Under the pieces are notes generated by a model that saw nothing but the letters and a program-made list of their open reading frames with translations, was not told the DNA's origin and did no database searches. Source: Diaminobutyricibacter sp. McL0608 (GTDB lineage: Bacteria; Actinomycetota; Actinomycetes; Actinomycetales; Microbacteriaceae). From it: a stretch of 64,000 nt of DNA. Location of the stretch: positions 868,001 through 932,000 of the forward strand of contig NZ_CP154826.1 of NCBI RefSeq assembly GCF_039613825.1. The letters are read 5' to 3'. Every line of letters begins with the position of its first letter. Positions within the stretch are counted from its first letter, which is position 1. Of this stretch, positions 17,688 to 26,719 are shown in pieces. A program made the position numbers and the translations under genes.

Positions 17688-19910
17688 GTGAATCGGCGCA
17701 CCGACTGGACCCCGGCACGCTGGCTGAGGATCCTGCTGCCCACCGTCGTGATACTTCTCTGGTTCGCGGCTGCGAGCTTCGGCGGTCCGACCTTCGGCAA
17801 GCTCTCGTCCGTCTCGAGCAACGACCAGGCGTCCTTCCTGCCCGCCAGCGCAGAGTCCACCGAAGTCCGCGACTGGCAACAGAAGTTCACCGACTCGAAC
17901 GCCATCCCCGCGATCGTCGTGATCGAGTCGGATTCCGCGATCCCGCCGAGCGAACTCGCGAGCTACGCCACACTGGGCGAGAAGCTGGGCGCGGTCGATG
18001 GGGTTCAGCGGCCGACCGGCTCCGCCACGACGACGGTCGCAGGACCGATCCCATCGAAGGACGGCCGCGCGGTCGAGTTCATCGTGCCGGTCGAGGACAC
18101 GAACGGCGTGAAGACGGTCGTCGCCGACCTACGGGCGGTCGTCGACAGCAACCTCCCGACGGATGCGCATGGCTGGGTCACGGGGCCGGCGGGCCTCACA
18201 GCCGACCTCGTCAATGCGTTCGGAGGGATCGACGGCATCCTCCTGCTCGTCGCGGTCGGGGCGGTCTTCATCATCCTGCTGCTGGTCTACCGATCGTTCG
18301 TACTTCCGTTCCTCGTGCTCCTGACATCCCTCTTCGCCCTCACCGCGGCGATCCTCCTCGTCTACGCGTTCGCGAGTTGGGGGTGGATCAAACTGAGCGG
18401 GCAGAGCCAGGGCATCCTGTCCATCCTCGTCATCGGCGCCGCCACGGATTACGCGCTGCTCCTCGTCGCCCGGTTCCGCGAGGCGCTCGGAGAAGTGGAG
18501 TCGCGCTGGGCCGCGATCGGCCGGGCGTGGCGGGCCGCCTTCGAGCCGATCGTCGCATCCGGTACGACCGTGATCATCGCGCTGCTCTGCCTGTTGTTCT
18601 CCGACCTCAACTCGAACAGGAGTCTCGGACCGATCGCCGCGATCGGGATCGTCTTCTCACTGCTGTCCGCGCTCACGCTCCTCCCGATGCTCCTTGTGCT
18701 GTTCGGGCGCGCAGCCTTCTGGCCGTTCCGGCCGAAGTTCGTCGGCGAGGAGCACCACGCGCCGGAGCATGCGGATGTCGCCGCCATCCACGGGCTCGAA
18801 GGCATCACCGGCCTCTGGCGTCGCGTGGGGGCGCTGATCGCCGGCCGGCCGCGTCTGACCTGGATCGCAGCGCTCATACTCCTCGGAGTGTGCATCGCGT
18901 GGCTGCCCCAGCTGCAGGCGAGCGGCGTCTCGCAGACCGACGTGATCCTCAGCCAGTCGGACGCGGTCGACGGCCAGAAGGTGCTCGCGCGGCATTTCGA
19001 CGCCGGGTCGGGAAGTCCGGTCGTGGTCGTCGCGGATGCCGGCAAGGCGGAGGCGACGCTGGCGGCGGTCGAGCGCACCCCCGGCATCAGTGCGGCATCG
19101 CTTTACGTGGGCCCGATCGACCCGACCGCACCGGCCGCAGGGCCGGCCCCGGAGCCCATCGTCAGGGACGGGCGCGTGCTGATCAACGCGACCCTCGCCT
19201 CACAGGCGGATTCGGATGCGGCCGAACAGGTCGTGCGCGACCTGCGTGACACGCTCCCAGCCACCGACCCGAACGTCCTCGTGGGCGGCGTCACCGCGAT
19301 CGCACTGGACACGAACGTGACGGCGCAGAGCGATCTGGTCAAGATCATCCCGATCGTGCTGGCCGTGATCCTGGTGATCCTGATGCTCCTGCTCCGTTCG
19401 ATCCTCGCGCCGGTCCTACTGATCGCGAGCGTCGTCGTCTCCTATGCGGCGGCGCTCGGGGTGTCCGCCTTCGTCTTCAACGACGTCCTCCGGTTTCCGG
19501 GGGCGGATGCCGCGGTGCCGCTGTTCGGGTTCGTCTTCCTGGTCGCACTGGGCGTGGACTACAACATCTTCCTGATGACGCGCGTGCGCGAGGAGTCCCT
19601 GCGGATCGGCACGAGGCCGGGCATCCTCCGCGGTCTCGGAGTGACCGGGAGTGTGATCACCTCGGCCGGCGTCGTGCTGGCTGCGACATTCGCGGCGCTC
19701 GCCGTCATCCCGATCCTGTTCCTCGTGCAGATCGCGTTCATCGTCGCGTTCGGCGTTCTCCTGGACACCGTCATCGTGCGCTCGCTGCTGGTTCCCGCCC
19801 TGTCGTACGACATCGGTACGCCGATCTGGTGGCCGTCACGGCTGTGGCGCGAACATCGTCGAACAAAGCCGCGCATCCTGCACAGCGAAAGCGCCTCCAC
19901 TCGCGCCTGA
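17688..19910 (+). CDS. MMPL/RND-family membrane exporter
   Basis: A 740-residue transporter with the duplicated RND layout: one N-terminal helix, a large extracytoplasmic loop, and five or six clustered helices, then the same again. The paired proton-relay motifs are visible as GAATDYALLLVARFRE in the first half and GVDYNIFLMTRVREE in the second. The GTG at 17688 has GGAGG at 17679-17683. Actinobacterial relatives export lipids or drugs. The upstream palindrome implies regulated expression. Confidence 0.93.
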   Translation: MNRRTDWTPARWLRILLPTVVILLWFAAASFGGPTFGKLSSVSSNDQASFLPASAESTEVRDWQQKFTDSNAIPAIVVIESDSAIPPSELASYATLGEKLGAVDGVQRPTGSATTTVAGPIPSKDGRAVEFIVPVEDTNGVKTVVADLRAVVDSNLPTDAHGWVTGPAGLTADLVNAFGGIDGILLLVAVGAVFIILLLVYRSFVLPFLVLLTSLFALTAAILLVYAFASWGWIKLSGQSQGILSILVIGAATDYALLLVARFREALGEVESRWAAIGRAWRAAFEPIVASGTTVIIALLCLLFSDLNSNRSLGPIAAIGIVFSLLSALTLLPMLLVLFGRAAFWPFRPKFVGEEHHAPEHADVAAIHGLEGITGLWRRVGALIAGRPRLTWIAALILLGVCIAWLPQLQASGVSQTDVILSQSDAVDGQKVLARHFDAGSGSPVVVVADAGKAEATLAAVERTPGISAASLYVGPIDPTAPAAGPAPEPIVRDGRVLINATLASQADSDAAEQVVRDLRDTLPATDPNVLVGGVTAIALDTNVTAQSDLVKIIPIVLAVILVILMLLLRSILAPVLLIASVVVSYAAALGVSAFVFNDVLRFPGADAAVPLFGFVFLVALGVDYNIFLMTRVREESLRIGTRPGILRGLGVTGSVITSAGVVLAATFAALAVIPILFLVQIAFIVAFGVLLDTVIVRSLLVPALSYDIGTPIWWPSRLWREHRRTKPRILHSESASTRA

Positions 19911-19955
19911 ATGTACAGGGTGACCAGCATCCATTGTGCTTCTTGCCCACTCAGG

Positions 19956-19990
19956 TCCCGCGTGTCACAGTGGCCTCACGGGACGCGGGA
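19956..19990. repeat. Inverted repeat between MMPL and E1 alpha genes
   Basis: TCCCGCGT (19956-19963) pairs with ACGCGGGA (19983-19990) around a 19-base loop that itself contains CGTG/CACG. It could be a terminator for the exporter gene or a regulatory stem before the dehydrogenase operon. No T-run follows, so the role is open. Confidence 0.4.
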
Positions 19991-20037
19991 TGCCGCGCCG
20001 ACAGCCCGTGGCGCCCCCTGAGACGAAACGAGACACG

Positions 20038-21081
20038 ATGGCGATGACCACCCCCGAGCGGATGAACCACCCTGACGACGTGGACGGCGAGAACGTGGAC
20101 GCCGACCTCCTGAGCAGTCTCTACGAGACCATGGTCGCCGTTCGCCACCTCGACCTCGACGCCGTCGCCATGCAGCGCCAGGGCATCATTCCTGGCTACG
20201 CACCGATGCGGGGCCAGGAGGCTGCTCAGGTCGGCAGCGCCGCCGCCCTCGAACGCACTGTGGACTTCGCCTTTCCGACCTATCGCGAACTCGGCGTCGC
20301 CATCGCGCTCGGCGTCGACCCCGTCTCCTACCTCGCGTCGCACCAGGGCGCGTGGCACGGCGGGCTCTGGAACCCGGCCGAGACCCACCTCGCGCCGCTC
20401 AACGCCGTCGTCGGGGGAGCGGTGACCCACGCGGTCGGCTGGGCGATGGGCGCACGACTCGACCACAGCGACGGCGTCGCAATCGCCTATTTCGGCGACG
20501 GTGCCAGCTCACAGGGCGACGTCCACGAAGCGATGAACTTCGCCGGCATCTACGAGCTCCCCGTCGTGTTCTTCTGCCAGAACAATGGATGGGCGATCTC
20601 AGTTCCCACGGAATCCCAGGTCGCGGGTGGTTCTGTCGCGGCCCGTGCCGAAGGGTACGGACTGGTCGGAAACCGCGTCGACGGGAACGATGTCATCGCT
20701 GTTCATCGTGCGACCGAGGCCGCGATCCTCCGCGCCCGGTCGGGCGGCGGTGCGACGGTCATCGAAGCGATGACCTACCGCGCGGGGCCGCACTCGACGT
20801 CGGACGACCCGGGCCGCTACCGCACCCTCGCCGAAGAGCAGGACTGGCTGACCCGCGACCCGCTCACCGTCGCCGAGGCCAGGCTGCGCGCACTCGGCTA
20901 CGTCGACGCATACTTCGAGGGCGTGGAGGTCCAGGCGCGCGAACGCGCCGCAGAGGTGCGCGATGGTGTGGCCGCGCTCGGCGGACGACCCGGCGAGGAG
21001 ATGTTCGATTTCGTGTTCGCCGAGCCCACCGCATCCCTTCTCGAACAGAGGCGCGCGTGGCAGGAGGCGTCGCGTGGCTGA
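20038..21081 (+). CDS. 2-oxoacid dehydrogenase E1 component, alpha subunit
   Basis: The thiamine-diphosphate half of a 2-oxoacid (branched-chain, pyruvate or acetoin) dehydrogenase. The 347 residues contain the TPP-binding GDGASSQGDVHEAMNFA motif ending in FFCQNNGWAISVP, and the PMRGQEA and HQGAWHG stretches of PdhA/BkdA proteins. It overlaps the beta-subunit gene by eight bases. The neighbouring Lrp-type regulator, thiolase and HSD10-like SDR favour a branched-chain substrate, but the hydrolase-type partner downstream recalls acetoin dehydrogenase. I leave the substrate open. ATG 20038 or the ATG two codons later could be the start. Confidence 0.93.
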   Translation: MAMTTPERMNHPDDVDGENVDADLLSSLYETMVAVRHLDLDAVAMQRQGIIPGYAPMRGQEAAQVGSAAALERTVDFAFPTYRELGVAIALGVDPVSYLASHQGAWHGGLWNPAETHLAPLNAVVGGAVTHAVGWAMGARLDHSDGVAIAYFGDGASSQGDVHEAMNFAGIYELPVVFFCQNNGWAISVPTESQVAGGSVAARAEGYGLVGNRVDGNDVIAVHRATEAAILRARSGGGATVIEAMTYRAGPHSTSDDPGRYRTLAEEQDWLTRDPLTVAEARLRALGYVDAYFEGVEVQARERAAEVRDGVAALGGRPGEEMFDFVFAEPTASLLEQRRAWQEASRG

Positions 21082-22066
21082 GACGACGACGATGCAGCGC
21101 GCGCTCAACCGTGCGCTCGACGATGCCCTCGCGGCGGACGACCGCACGCTCGTGTTCGGCCAGGACGTCGGCCCGCTCGGCGGTGTCTTCCGCGTCACCG
21201 ACGGGCTGAACGCGAAATACGGCGATGAGCGCGTGTTCGACACCCCGCTCGCCGAGTCGGGGATCATGGGGATGGCCGTGGGCCTGGCGATGGCGGGCTG
21301 GCGCCCGGTGCCGGAGATCCAGTTCGATGGGTTCTCGTACCCGGCGATCGACCAGCTCGTCAACCAGGTCGGGCGCATGCACTACCGCAGTCGCGGAACG
21401 CTTCCGATGCCGATCACGCTCCGCCTGCCGAGTTTCGGCGGCATCCGCGCCCCGGAGCACCACGGCGAGAGCCTCGAGGCGTTGTTCGCGCATGTGCCCG
21501 GCCTCAAAGTGGTGTCGCCGTCGAATCCGGCCGAGGCGTATGCGCTGCTCCGGCAGGCCATCGATGACCCGGACCCGGTCGTCTTCATGGAGCCGAAGTC
21601 GCGGTACTGGCACAAGGCCGGCTTCGACGAGGCGATGGCTGCCGAGCGGCTCCCGGTCGGCACGTCGCGGATCGTGCGGCCGGGAAGGCACGTGACCCTG
21701 ATCGCCTGGGGCGCCATGGTGGCGCGCTGCCTGCAGGCGGCCGAGCTCGGCGCTGAGGACGGCGTCGAGATCGAGGTCGTCGACCTGCGCTGGCTCAAAC
21801 CGATCGACGCGGCCGGTGTCGCCGAATCGGTCTCCCGCACGCGCCGCGCCGTGGTCGTGCACGAGGCGCCGCTCACCGCCGGCCTCGGCGCCGAGGTCAG
21901 CGCCCTCCTCATGGAGCACTGCTTCTCCGACCTCCGAGCGCCTGTCGGCCGGGTCACGGGGTATGACGTGCCGTACCCGTCTCCGGTGCTCGAAGACGAA
22001 TACCTGCCCAGCATCGACCGCATCCTCGAAGCGGTCCAGCGAACCCTGGAGTACCGCCGTGGCTGA
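21074..22066 (+). CDS. 2-oxoacid dehydrogenase E1 component, beta subunit
   Basis: Partner of the alpha subunit; 330 residues. Typical motifs are [38 protein letters not shown] and the C-terminal transketolase domain with WGAMVARCL and [14 protein letters not shown]. The GTG start at 21074 follows GGAGG and overlaps the alpha stop codon. Its own stop overlaps the lipoyl-protein start, so all subunits are translationally coupled. Confidence 0.95.
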   Translation: MAETTTMQRALNRALDDALAADDRTLVFGQDVGPLGGVFRVTDGLNAKYGDERVFDTPLAESGIMGMAVGLAMAGWRPVPEIQFDGFSYPAIDQLVNQVGRMHYRSRGTLPMPITLRLPSFGGIRAPEHHGESLEALFAHVPGLKVVSPSNPAEAYALLRQAIDDPDPVVFMEPKSRYWHKAGFDEAMAAERLPVGTSRIVRPGRHVTLIAWGAMVARCLQAAELGAEDGVEIEVVDLRWLKPIDAAGVAESVSRTRRAVVVHEAPLTAGLGAEVSALLMEHCFSDLRAPVGRVTGYDVPYPSPVLEDEYLPSIDRILEAVQRTLEYRRG

Positions 22067-22382
22067 GATAACGTTCGCCCTTCCCGACCTCGGGGAGGGT
22101 CTGCAGGAGGCGACCATCCTCGAATGGCTGGTCGCCGAGGGCGACTACGTGGAGCGGAACGCGCCCCTCGTCGAAGTCGAGACGACGAAATCGGCCGTCG
22201 AGTTGCCGTCTCCTCAATCAGGAACGGTCGCACGGTTCCATGCCGCTGAGGGCGACGCCCTCGACGTCGGTGAGCCCCTGATCACGTTCGAGATCGCCGA
22301 CGACGCCGTGGGGATCGTCGGAACCGTCCCGGATGAGGTTGCGCCCACGCGGCGCGTGCGACTCCAGCTTCCGGAGGATTGA
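22059..22382 (+). CDS. Stand-alone lipoyl-domain protein (E2 fragment)
   Basis: A 107-residue protein that is one lipoyl domain and little else. It has the [14 protein letters not shown] start, the lipoylation hairpin [12 protein letters not shown] with Lys44, and GEPLITFE at the end of the barrel. Normal E2 proteins continue with an E3-binding domain and a 230-residue acyltransferase core; both are absent. Instead the stop codon overlaps the start of an alpha/beta-hydrolase gene. In Pseudomonas and Ralstonia acetoin dehydrogenase, AcoC is a lipoyl domain fused to an alpha/beta-hydrolase fold, so this pair looks like AcoC split in two. It may serve as the mobile acyl carrier for the E1 enzyme encoded just upstream. 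Confidence 0.9.
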   Translation: MAEITFALPDLGEGLQEATILEWLVAEGDYVERNAPLVEVETTKSAVELPSPQSGTVARFHAAEGDALDVGEPLITFEIADDAVGIVGTVPDEVAPTRRVRLQLPED

Positions 22383-23170
22383 TGGACGCGGCCCAGCCAT
22401 CGTTCGCCCACCCGTCGTTCGCAGCGACGGGCGACGGGCAGCGGATCGCCTACGAGCGCACCGAGGGCGGGCACCCGGTGCTGCTCGTCCACGGTTTCGC
22501 AACCACCGGAGCGCTCACCTGGGAGGCGACCGGCTGGGTTCGCGCGCTCGCTGAGGACGGGCGGGGTGCGATCGTCGTCGACCTGCGCGGCCACGGACAG
22601 AGCTCGGGCCCACACGATGGCGGCGCCTACTCGCCGACGATCCTCGCGGGCGATCTTCTCGCCGTCCTCGACACAGAGGGCCTCGAACAGGTGGACGTGA
22701 TCGGCTACTCGATGGGCAGCTATGCCGCGCTCGCGCTCGCCCAGACGGCTCCCCAGCGCGTGCGGCGACTGGTCGTCGGCGGTATCGGCACCGAGGAGCA
22801 GTTCGCCCGCTGGGGCGTGGATGTGGTGCGTTCGGCGCTGCTGCAACCGGGCGACACCTGGGCCGACGTCGCGGATTCGCCGATCGGCCCGCTGCTGGCG
22901 TCGCTGCGCCAGGCGCCCGGACTGGACCGCGAAGCGCTCGCGGCCTGCGTGACGGGGATGGCAGCACATCCACTCGACCTGTCGTCCCCCGTTCCCACTC
23001 TGCTCGTCGTCGGCGAAGCAGACCCGGTGACGCAGGGGCGCGACGAAGCTGCACAGAAGCTCGGCGCCGAACTCGTGGTCATACCGAAGCGCAACCACGT
23101 CACCACGCTCAGTGCCCGGGCATTCAAGCAGGCCGCACTGCCGTTTCTGGAGCGAGCGAGCACGTCGTAG
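22382..23170 (+). CDS. Alpha/beta hydrolase, AcoC C-domain-like
   Basis: A 262-residue hydrolase translated from an ATG at 22382 that overlaps the lipoyl-gene stop (a TTG at 22379 is also possible). It shows VLLVHGFATTG, DLRGHGQSS, the nucleophile elbow GYSMGSYAALALA, the acid in VGEADPVTQG and the His in PKRNHVTTLS, so the triad is complete. Its tight coupling to the E1 and lipoyl genes suggests it handles the acyl group from the lipoyl arm, as proposed for AcoC. Whether it transfers to CoA or hydrolyses is unknown. Confidence 0.9.
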   Translation: MDAAQPSFAHPSFAATGDGQRIAYERTEGGHPVLLVHGFATTGALTWEATGWVRALAEDGRGAIVVDLRGHGQSSGPHDGGAYSPTILAGDLLAVLDTEGLEQVDVIGYSMGSYAALALAQTAPQRVRRLVVGGIGTEEQFARWGVDVVRSALLQPGDTWADVADSPIGPLLASLRQAPGLDREALAACVTGMAAHPLDLSSPVPTLLVVGEADPVTQGRDEAAQKLGAELVVIPKRNHVTTLSARAFKQAALPFLERASTS

Positions 23171-23200
23171 GGTCTTTCTCGCATCCGCTCTACACTGTGC

Positions 23201-23232
23201 ATGACGGCACGGCGGAATGACGGCACGGCGGA
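23201..23232. repeat. Perfect 16-bp tandem duplication before lrp-like gene
   Basis: ATGACGGCACGGCGGA occurs at 23201-23216 and again at 23217-23232, directly before the GGGAGGAGG ribosome site of the Lrp-family gene. It could be a recent slippage duplication or a pair of binding sites. Confidence 0.8.
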
Positions 23233-23247
23233 TGGGAGGAGGCGACG

Positions 23248-23712
23248 ATGGTCGATGCACTCGATTCGGCGTTGATCGCGCTGCTCACCGAAGAACCCCG
23301 CATCGGCGTGTTCGAGGCGTCGCGTCGCCTGGGCGTCGCTCGCGGAACCGTCCAGGCGCGACTCGACCGGCTCCAGCGCGAGGGCGTCATCCGGGATTTC
23401 GCCCCGACGATCGACACTGAAGCGCTGGGCTACCCGGTGACGGCGTTCATCACCGCTGAGATCACCCAGGGCAGCGGAGACCGCTCGGTGATCGAACACC
23501 TCGACGGCATCCCCGAAGTGCTGGAAGTGCACACGATCACGGGTCAGGGCGACCTGATGGTCCGCGTCGTCGCGCGTTCGAACGCCGACCTGCAGCGCGT
23601 GATCGACGGAATCGTGAGCGACCCGGGGATCATGCGGACGTCGACGGTCATCGTGCTGGAGACGAAGATCGCGCACCGTGCGGTACCGCTCGTGCGCGCA
23701 TCCCTCGACTGA
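23248..23712 (+). CDS. Lrp/AsnC-family transcriptional regulator
   Basis: A 154-residue regulator with an N-terminal HTH (ASRRLGVARGTVQARLDRLQREGVI, about residues 24-48) and a C-terminal RAM ligand domain. The strong GGAGGAGG site precedes the ATG. Lrp-type BkdR activates branched-chain 2-oxoacid dehydrogenase operons in Pseudomonas, so control of the upstream E1 operon in response to an amino acid or keto acid is a reasonable inference from position. Confidence 0.93.
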   Translation: MVDALDSALIALLTEEPRIGVFEASRRLGVARGTVQARLDRLQREGVIRDFAPTIDTEALGYPVTAFITAEITQGSGDRSVIEHLDGIPEVLEVHTITGQGDLMVRVVARSNADLQRVIDGIVSDPGIMRTSTVIVLETKIAHRAVPLVRASLD

Positions 23713-23741
23713 CGGCATCGCCGCCGCACGTGTTCTGTCCA

Positions 23742-23767
23742 GCCGCACTCGGTCTACGTAGTGCGGC
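23742..23767 (+). terminator. Hairpin after lrp-like gene
   Basis: An eight-base stem (GCCGCACT / AGTGCGGC) with a ten-base loop lies 30 bases after the Lrp stop codon. There is no U-tract, so termination is plausible but not certain. The remaining 187-base gap before the HExxH gene shows nothing else. Confidence 0.4.
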
Positions 23768-23899
23768 GGGACGTAGCGCGTGCGACGAGCGGACGCCGGC
23801 GTCGCGATGCCCCTCGATAACGGGAATTGTGACAGCGATGCGGGCTCCGATAGCCTGTCCGTCGGCTGCAGCAGCGGTGCGCGACAGGGGGAGTGCGGT

Positions 23900-25069
23900 T
23901 TGGAATCGGAACGTCCGGCGGTGGCGCTGACCCGCGGGCGGCGCGCCGTCGTCATCCTCATCACTGTCATCGTGGCCGTCGTCGGTCTCGCGGGTGGAGC
24001 GGTCGCCTGGCACGTGGCCACAGCATCCCTGTACTCGGCCGCCTACAACACCGAGACGAGCTCGGCGAGACGTCTCGTCACCGCCCTCGACGACCGCACG
24101 TCGGCCGTGGCCCAGGGCAAGTCGACGGTCGTCGGGGCACAGACCTTCCTCGGGCGGGCGCGCCCGGCTTATGTCCCCGTTGCAGCGTTCACGGCACTCA
24201 AGCAGAAATCGGATGCGCTTCACACGACGGTCGCGGCCGTGCGACCCGTCAAGGCCCCGGCCGATCGGTCCTTCGTGCCGAACGTGGCGACCGTCGCGCT
24301 GCCCTGGGACACTCTCATCACCACATATCAGCTGGTCGACCGCCAGAAGGCGAACGTTGCTGCTGTCCACGCCGCGACTCACGACACGGCTGTCGTGAAT
24401 GCAGCGCTGGACGACGTGCTCACGGCCAACACGGCGGTCTGGGGAGACATCCGCGCGACCGCGAACACGACTCTCGCCGGCGACACCCTGGCCACCTACC
24501 AGTCGCAGATCGGTCTCAAGCACGCGCTTGCGGCCGTCGCCGACAGCACGACCAACCCGCAGTTCGTCGGCAGGGGGATGCTCGCGACCATCACGGCGAT
24601 CGAAACGGTGCGCGCCTCCCAGGCGGCCGGTGAGGCCGCGAAAGCGGACCCCGCCTATCCGATCCACGCCGAGATCGAGGCGTACGCTCGGTCGATCTCG
24701 CACGGGGTCCATCTCGACTTCGTCTGGGCGCACACAGTGAACGGGAAGGGCGACGGCTGGTTGTCCGGAACCACGCAGGCGTGGTCGGAGGACGGCGGCT
24801 GGGCCATCATCTCGCTCAACTTCAACGTTGCTGACTACTGGAGCGACGGACAGGATGCGCGAGCCCTGGTCGCTCACGAGGTCGGCCACAGCCAGGCGAT
24901 CCGGGTCGCGTGCCGGCCGCTCTACAGCGGGCCGGTGTTCGACAGCAACGACGAGATGTGGGCGACGGCGTGGTCGATCAGCATGGGTTTCGACGTGCCA
25001 GGGTCGGGGATCGAAGCGTACGGGCGGCCCACAGACCAGCAGATCGCAACTGCGGCCAAGTGCCGGTGA
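23900..25069 (+). CDS. Membrane-anchored putative zinc metallopeptidase (HEVGH)
   Basis: A 389-residue protein with a short basic N-terminus, one transmembrane helix at about residues 16-38 (VVILITVIVAVVGLAGG) and a long alanine-rich helical region outside the membrane. The C-terminal domain holds LVAHEVGHSQAI, with HEVGH at 326-330, followed 22 residues after the second His by NDEMWATAW (Glu352). HExxH plus a downstream Glu is the gluzincin zinc-site pattern. I do not recognise the family by name. The TTG start at 23900 has GGGGGAG seven bases upstream; an ATG at 23807 is possible. A 57-bp palindromic element follows the stop. Confidence 0.75.
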   Translation: MESERPAVALTRGRRAVVILITVIVAVVGLAGGAVAWHVATASLYSAAYNTETSSARRLVTALDDRTSAVAQGKSTVVGAQTFLGRARPAYVPVAAFTALKQKSDALHTTVAAVRPVKAPADRSFVPNVATVALPWDTLITTYQLVDRQKANVAAVHAATHDTAVVNAALDDVLTANTAVWGDIRATANTTLAGDTLATYQSQIGLKHALAAVADSTTNPQFVGRGMLATITAIETVRASQAAGEAAKADPAYPIHAEIEAYARSISHGVHLDFVWAHTVNGKGDGWLSGTTQAWSEDGGWAIISLNFNVADYWSDGQDARALVAHEVGHSQAIRVACRPLYSGPVFDSNDEMWATAWSISMGFDVPGSGIEAYGRPTDQQIATAAKCR

Positions 25070-25101
25070 CCCCTGGTTCGCCGCCCGATCCCTCTCCCCG
25101 C

Positions 25102-25158
25102 CGAGCACAGGAGAACGCACCCCATCGCGCAGCCATAACGCGACTTTTCCTGTGCTCG
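25102..25158. repeat. 57-bp palindromic element, copy A
   Basis: Its termini CGAGCACAGGA and TCCTGTGCTCG are perfect 11-base inverted repeats. The first 25 bases match copy B (32191-32247) with two differences, the last 14 match exactly, and both copies are 57 bases long. It lies 33 bases after the HExxH gene and 63 before the aldehyde dehydrogenase, where it may terminate transcription. Confidence 0.8.
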
Positions 25159-25221
25159 AGACGGCGGGCGAGCGGGTGGTTATGCTCGAAGGTGGTCGGC
25201 GATGACGAAGGAGCCTGGGCG

Positions 25222-26697
25222 ATGAGTGAAGCGAGCGAACACGAACTGCTGGCGAAAGTGCCGCACCAGCTCTACATCGGCGGCCAGTGGGTGGACGGGA
25301 CGAGCGGCCGTGTCATCCACGTCGGCGATCCGGCGACGGATGCGACCATCAAGACGATCGCGGACGCGTCGGTCGACGACGGTCGCCGTGCGCTCGACGC
25401 GGCCGTCGAAGCATCGGATGCATGGGCCGCCACCGCCCCCCGCGCCCGTGGCGAGATTCTGCGCCGCGCATTCGACCTGCTGCAGGAGCGCCGCGACGAG
25501 TTCGCCCTGCTGATGACCCTGGAGATGGGCAAGCCGCTCGCCGAAGCGAATGGCGAGGTCACCTACGGCGGCGAGTTCCTGCGCTGGTTCAGCGAAGAAG
25601 CCGTGCGCGTCGCCGGACGATACGGGACGAACCCGGAAGGCACCGGGCGCATGATCGTGTCCCAGCATCCGGTCGGACCCTGCTTCCTGATCACGCCGTG
25701 GAACTTCCCGCTGGCGATGGCGACCCGCAAGATCGCGCCGGCGCTCGCCGCGGGCTGCACCGTCGTCATCAAGCCGGCCGAGCTGACGCCGCTCACCACC
25801 CTCTACTTCGCGAAACTCCTCGAAGATGCGGGACTCCCCGGTGGCGTGCTCAACGTGATCACAACGTCGACATCCGGTGCCGTCTCTGCGCCGATCATCG
25901 CCGACCCGCGTCTGCGCAAGCTGAGCTTCACCGGGTCGACCGAGGTCGGCCGCAGGCTGATCGAGCAGTCGGCGAAGAACGTGCTGCGCACGTCGATGGA
26001 ACTCGGCGGCAACGCGCCGTTCATCGTCTTCGACGACGCCGACCTCGACAGGGCGGTCGACGGTGCGATGCTCGCGAAGTTCCGCAACATCGGTGAGGCG
26101 TGCACGGCGGCCAACCGGTTCATCGTGCACGACTCGGTCGCCGACGAATTCGCCAGACGGGTGACCGAACGGGTCAACGGCTTCCGGGTCGGCCGGGGCA
26201 CAGAGGACGGCATCACCATCGGCCCCCTCATCAACGAAGACGCCGTCGCCAAGGCCGCGTCGCTCGTCGACGACGCGGTCGCGCGGGGTGCACGCGTACT
26301 CACCGGCGGCGGAGAGATCGACGGGGACGGCAACTTCTTCGAGCCGACCGTCGTCACTGACGTGGTCGCCGGCAGTCGGATCCTCAGCGAAGAGATCTTC
26401 GGTCCGGTGCTCTCCATCGTGCGATTCATCGACGAGGACGAGGCGATCCGGATGGCCAACGACACCGAATTCGGGCTGGTCGGCTACGTCTTCACGAAGG
26501 ACCTCGCCCGCGGCCAGCGCCTCATCGACCGGCTGCAGACGGGCATGATGGGCCTCAATGTCGGCGTGGTCTCGAACGCTGCCGCACCGTTCGGCGGCGT
26601 GAAGCAGTCGGGACTCGGCCGCGAGGGCGGCCTCGAGGGCATCCACGAATACCTGTACACGAAGTACACGCTGACGCCCGACCCGGCGACGGCGTGA
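25222..26697 (+). CDS. gabD: NAD(P)-dependent succinate-semialdehyde dehydrogenase-type aldehyde dehydrogenase
   Basis: Oxidises an aldehyde, most likely succinate semialdehyde, to the acid. It has 491 residues with the [20 protein letters not shown] cofactor region, the general base Glu in [10 protein letters not shown] and the nucleophile Cys in [10 protein letters not shown]. The [14 protein letters not shown] end is typical of GabD-type enzymes. AAGGAG lies eight bases before the ATG at 25222. The thiolase gene follows after 22 bases, forming a likely operon with the thiolase and SDR. Confidence 0.9.
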   Translation: MSEASEHELLAKVPHQLYIGGQWVDGTSGRVIHVGDPATDATIKTIADASVDDGRRALDAAVEASDAWAATAPRARGEILRRAFDLLQERRDEFALLMTLEMGKPLAEANGEVTYGGEFLRWFSEEAVRVAGRYGTNPEGTGRMIVSQHPVGPCFLITPWNFPLAMATRKIAPALAAGCTVVIKPAELTPLTTLYFAKLLEDAGLPGGVLNVITTSTSGAVSAPIIADPRLRKLSFTGSTEVGRRLIEQSAKNVLRTSMELGGNAPFIVFDDADLDRAVDGAMLAKFRNIGEACTAANRFIVHDSVADEFARRVTERVNGFRVGRGTEDGITIGPLINEDAVAKAASLVDDAVARGARVLTGGGEIDGDGNFFEPTVVTDVVAGSRILSEEIFGPVLSIVRFIDEDEAIRMANDTEFGLVGYVFTKDLARGQRLIDRLQTGMMGLNVGVVSNAAAPFGGVKQSGLGREGGLEGIHEYLYTKYTLTPDPATA

Positions 26698-26719
26698 TCC
26701 GGCGGAGGAGCCTGCGACC

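Noticed and set aside
22379-23170. Lipoyl gene and hydrolase as a single frameshifted AcoC gene
   Set aside because: The stop and start overlap cleanly, the lipoyl protein ends after its full domain and the hydrolase begins with its own N-terminal segment, so two genes are more likely than a broken one; I keep the fusion only as a comparison.
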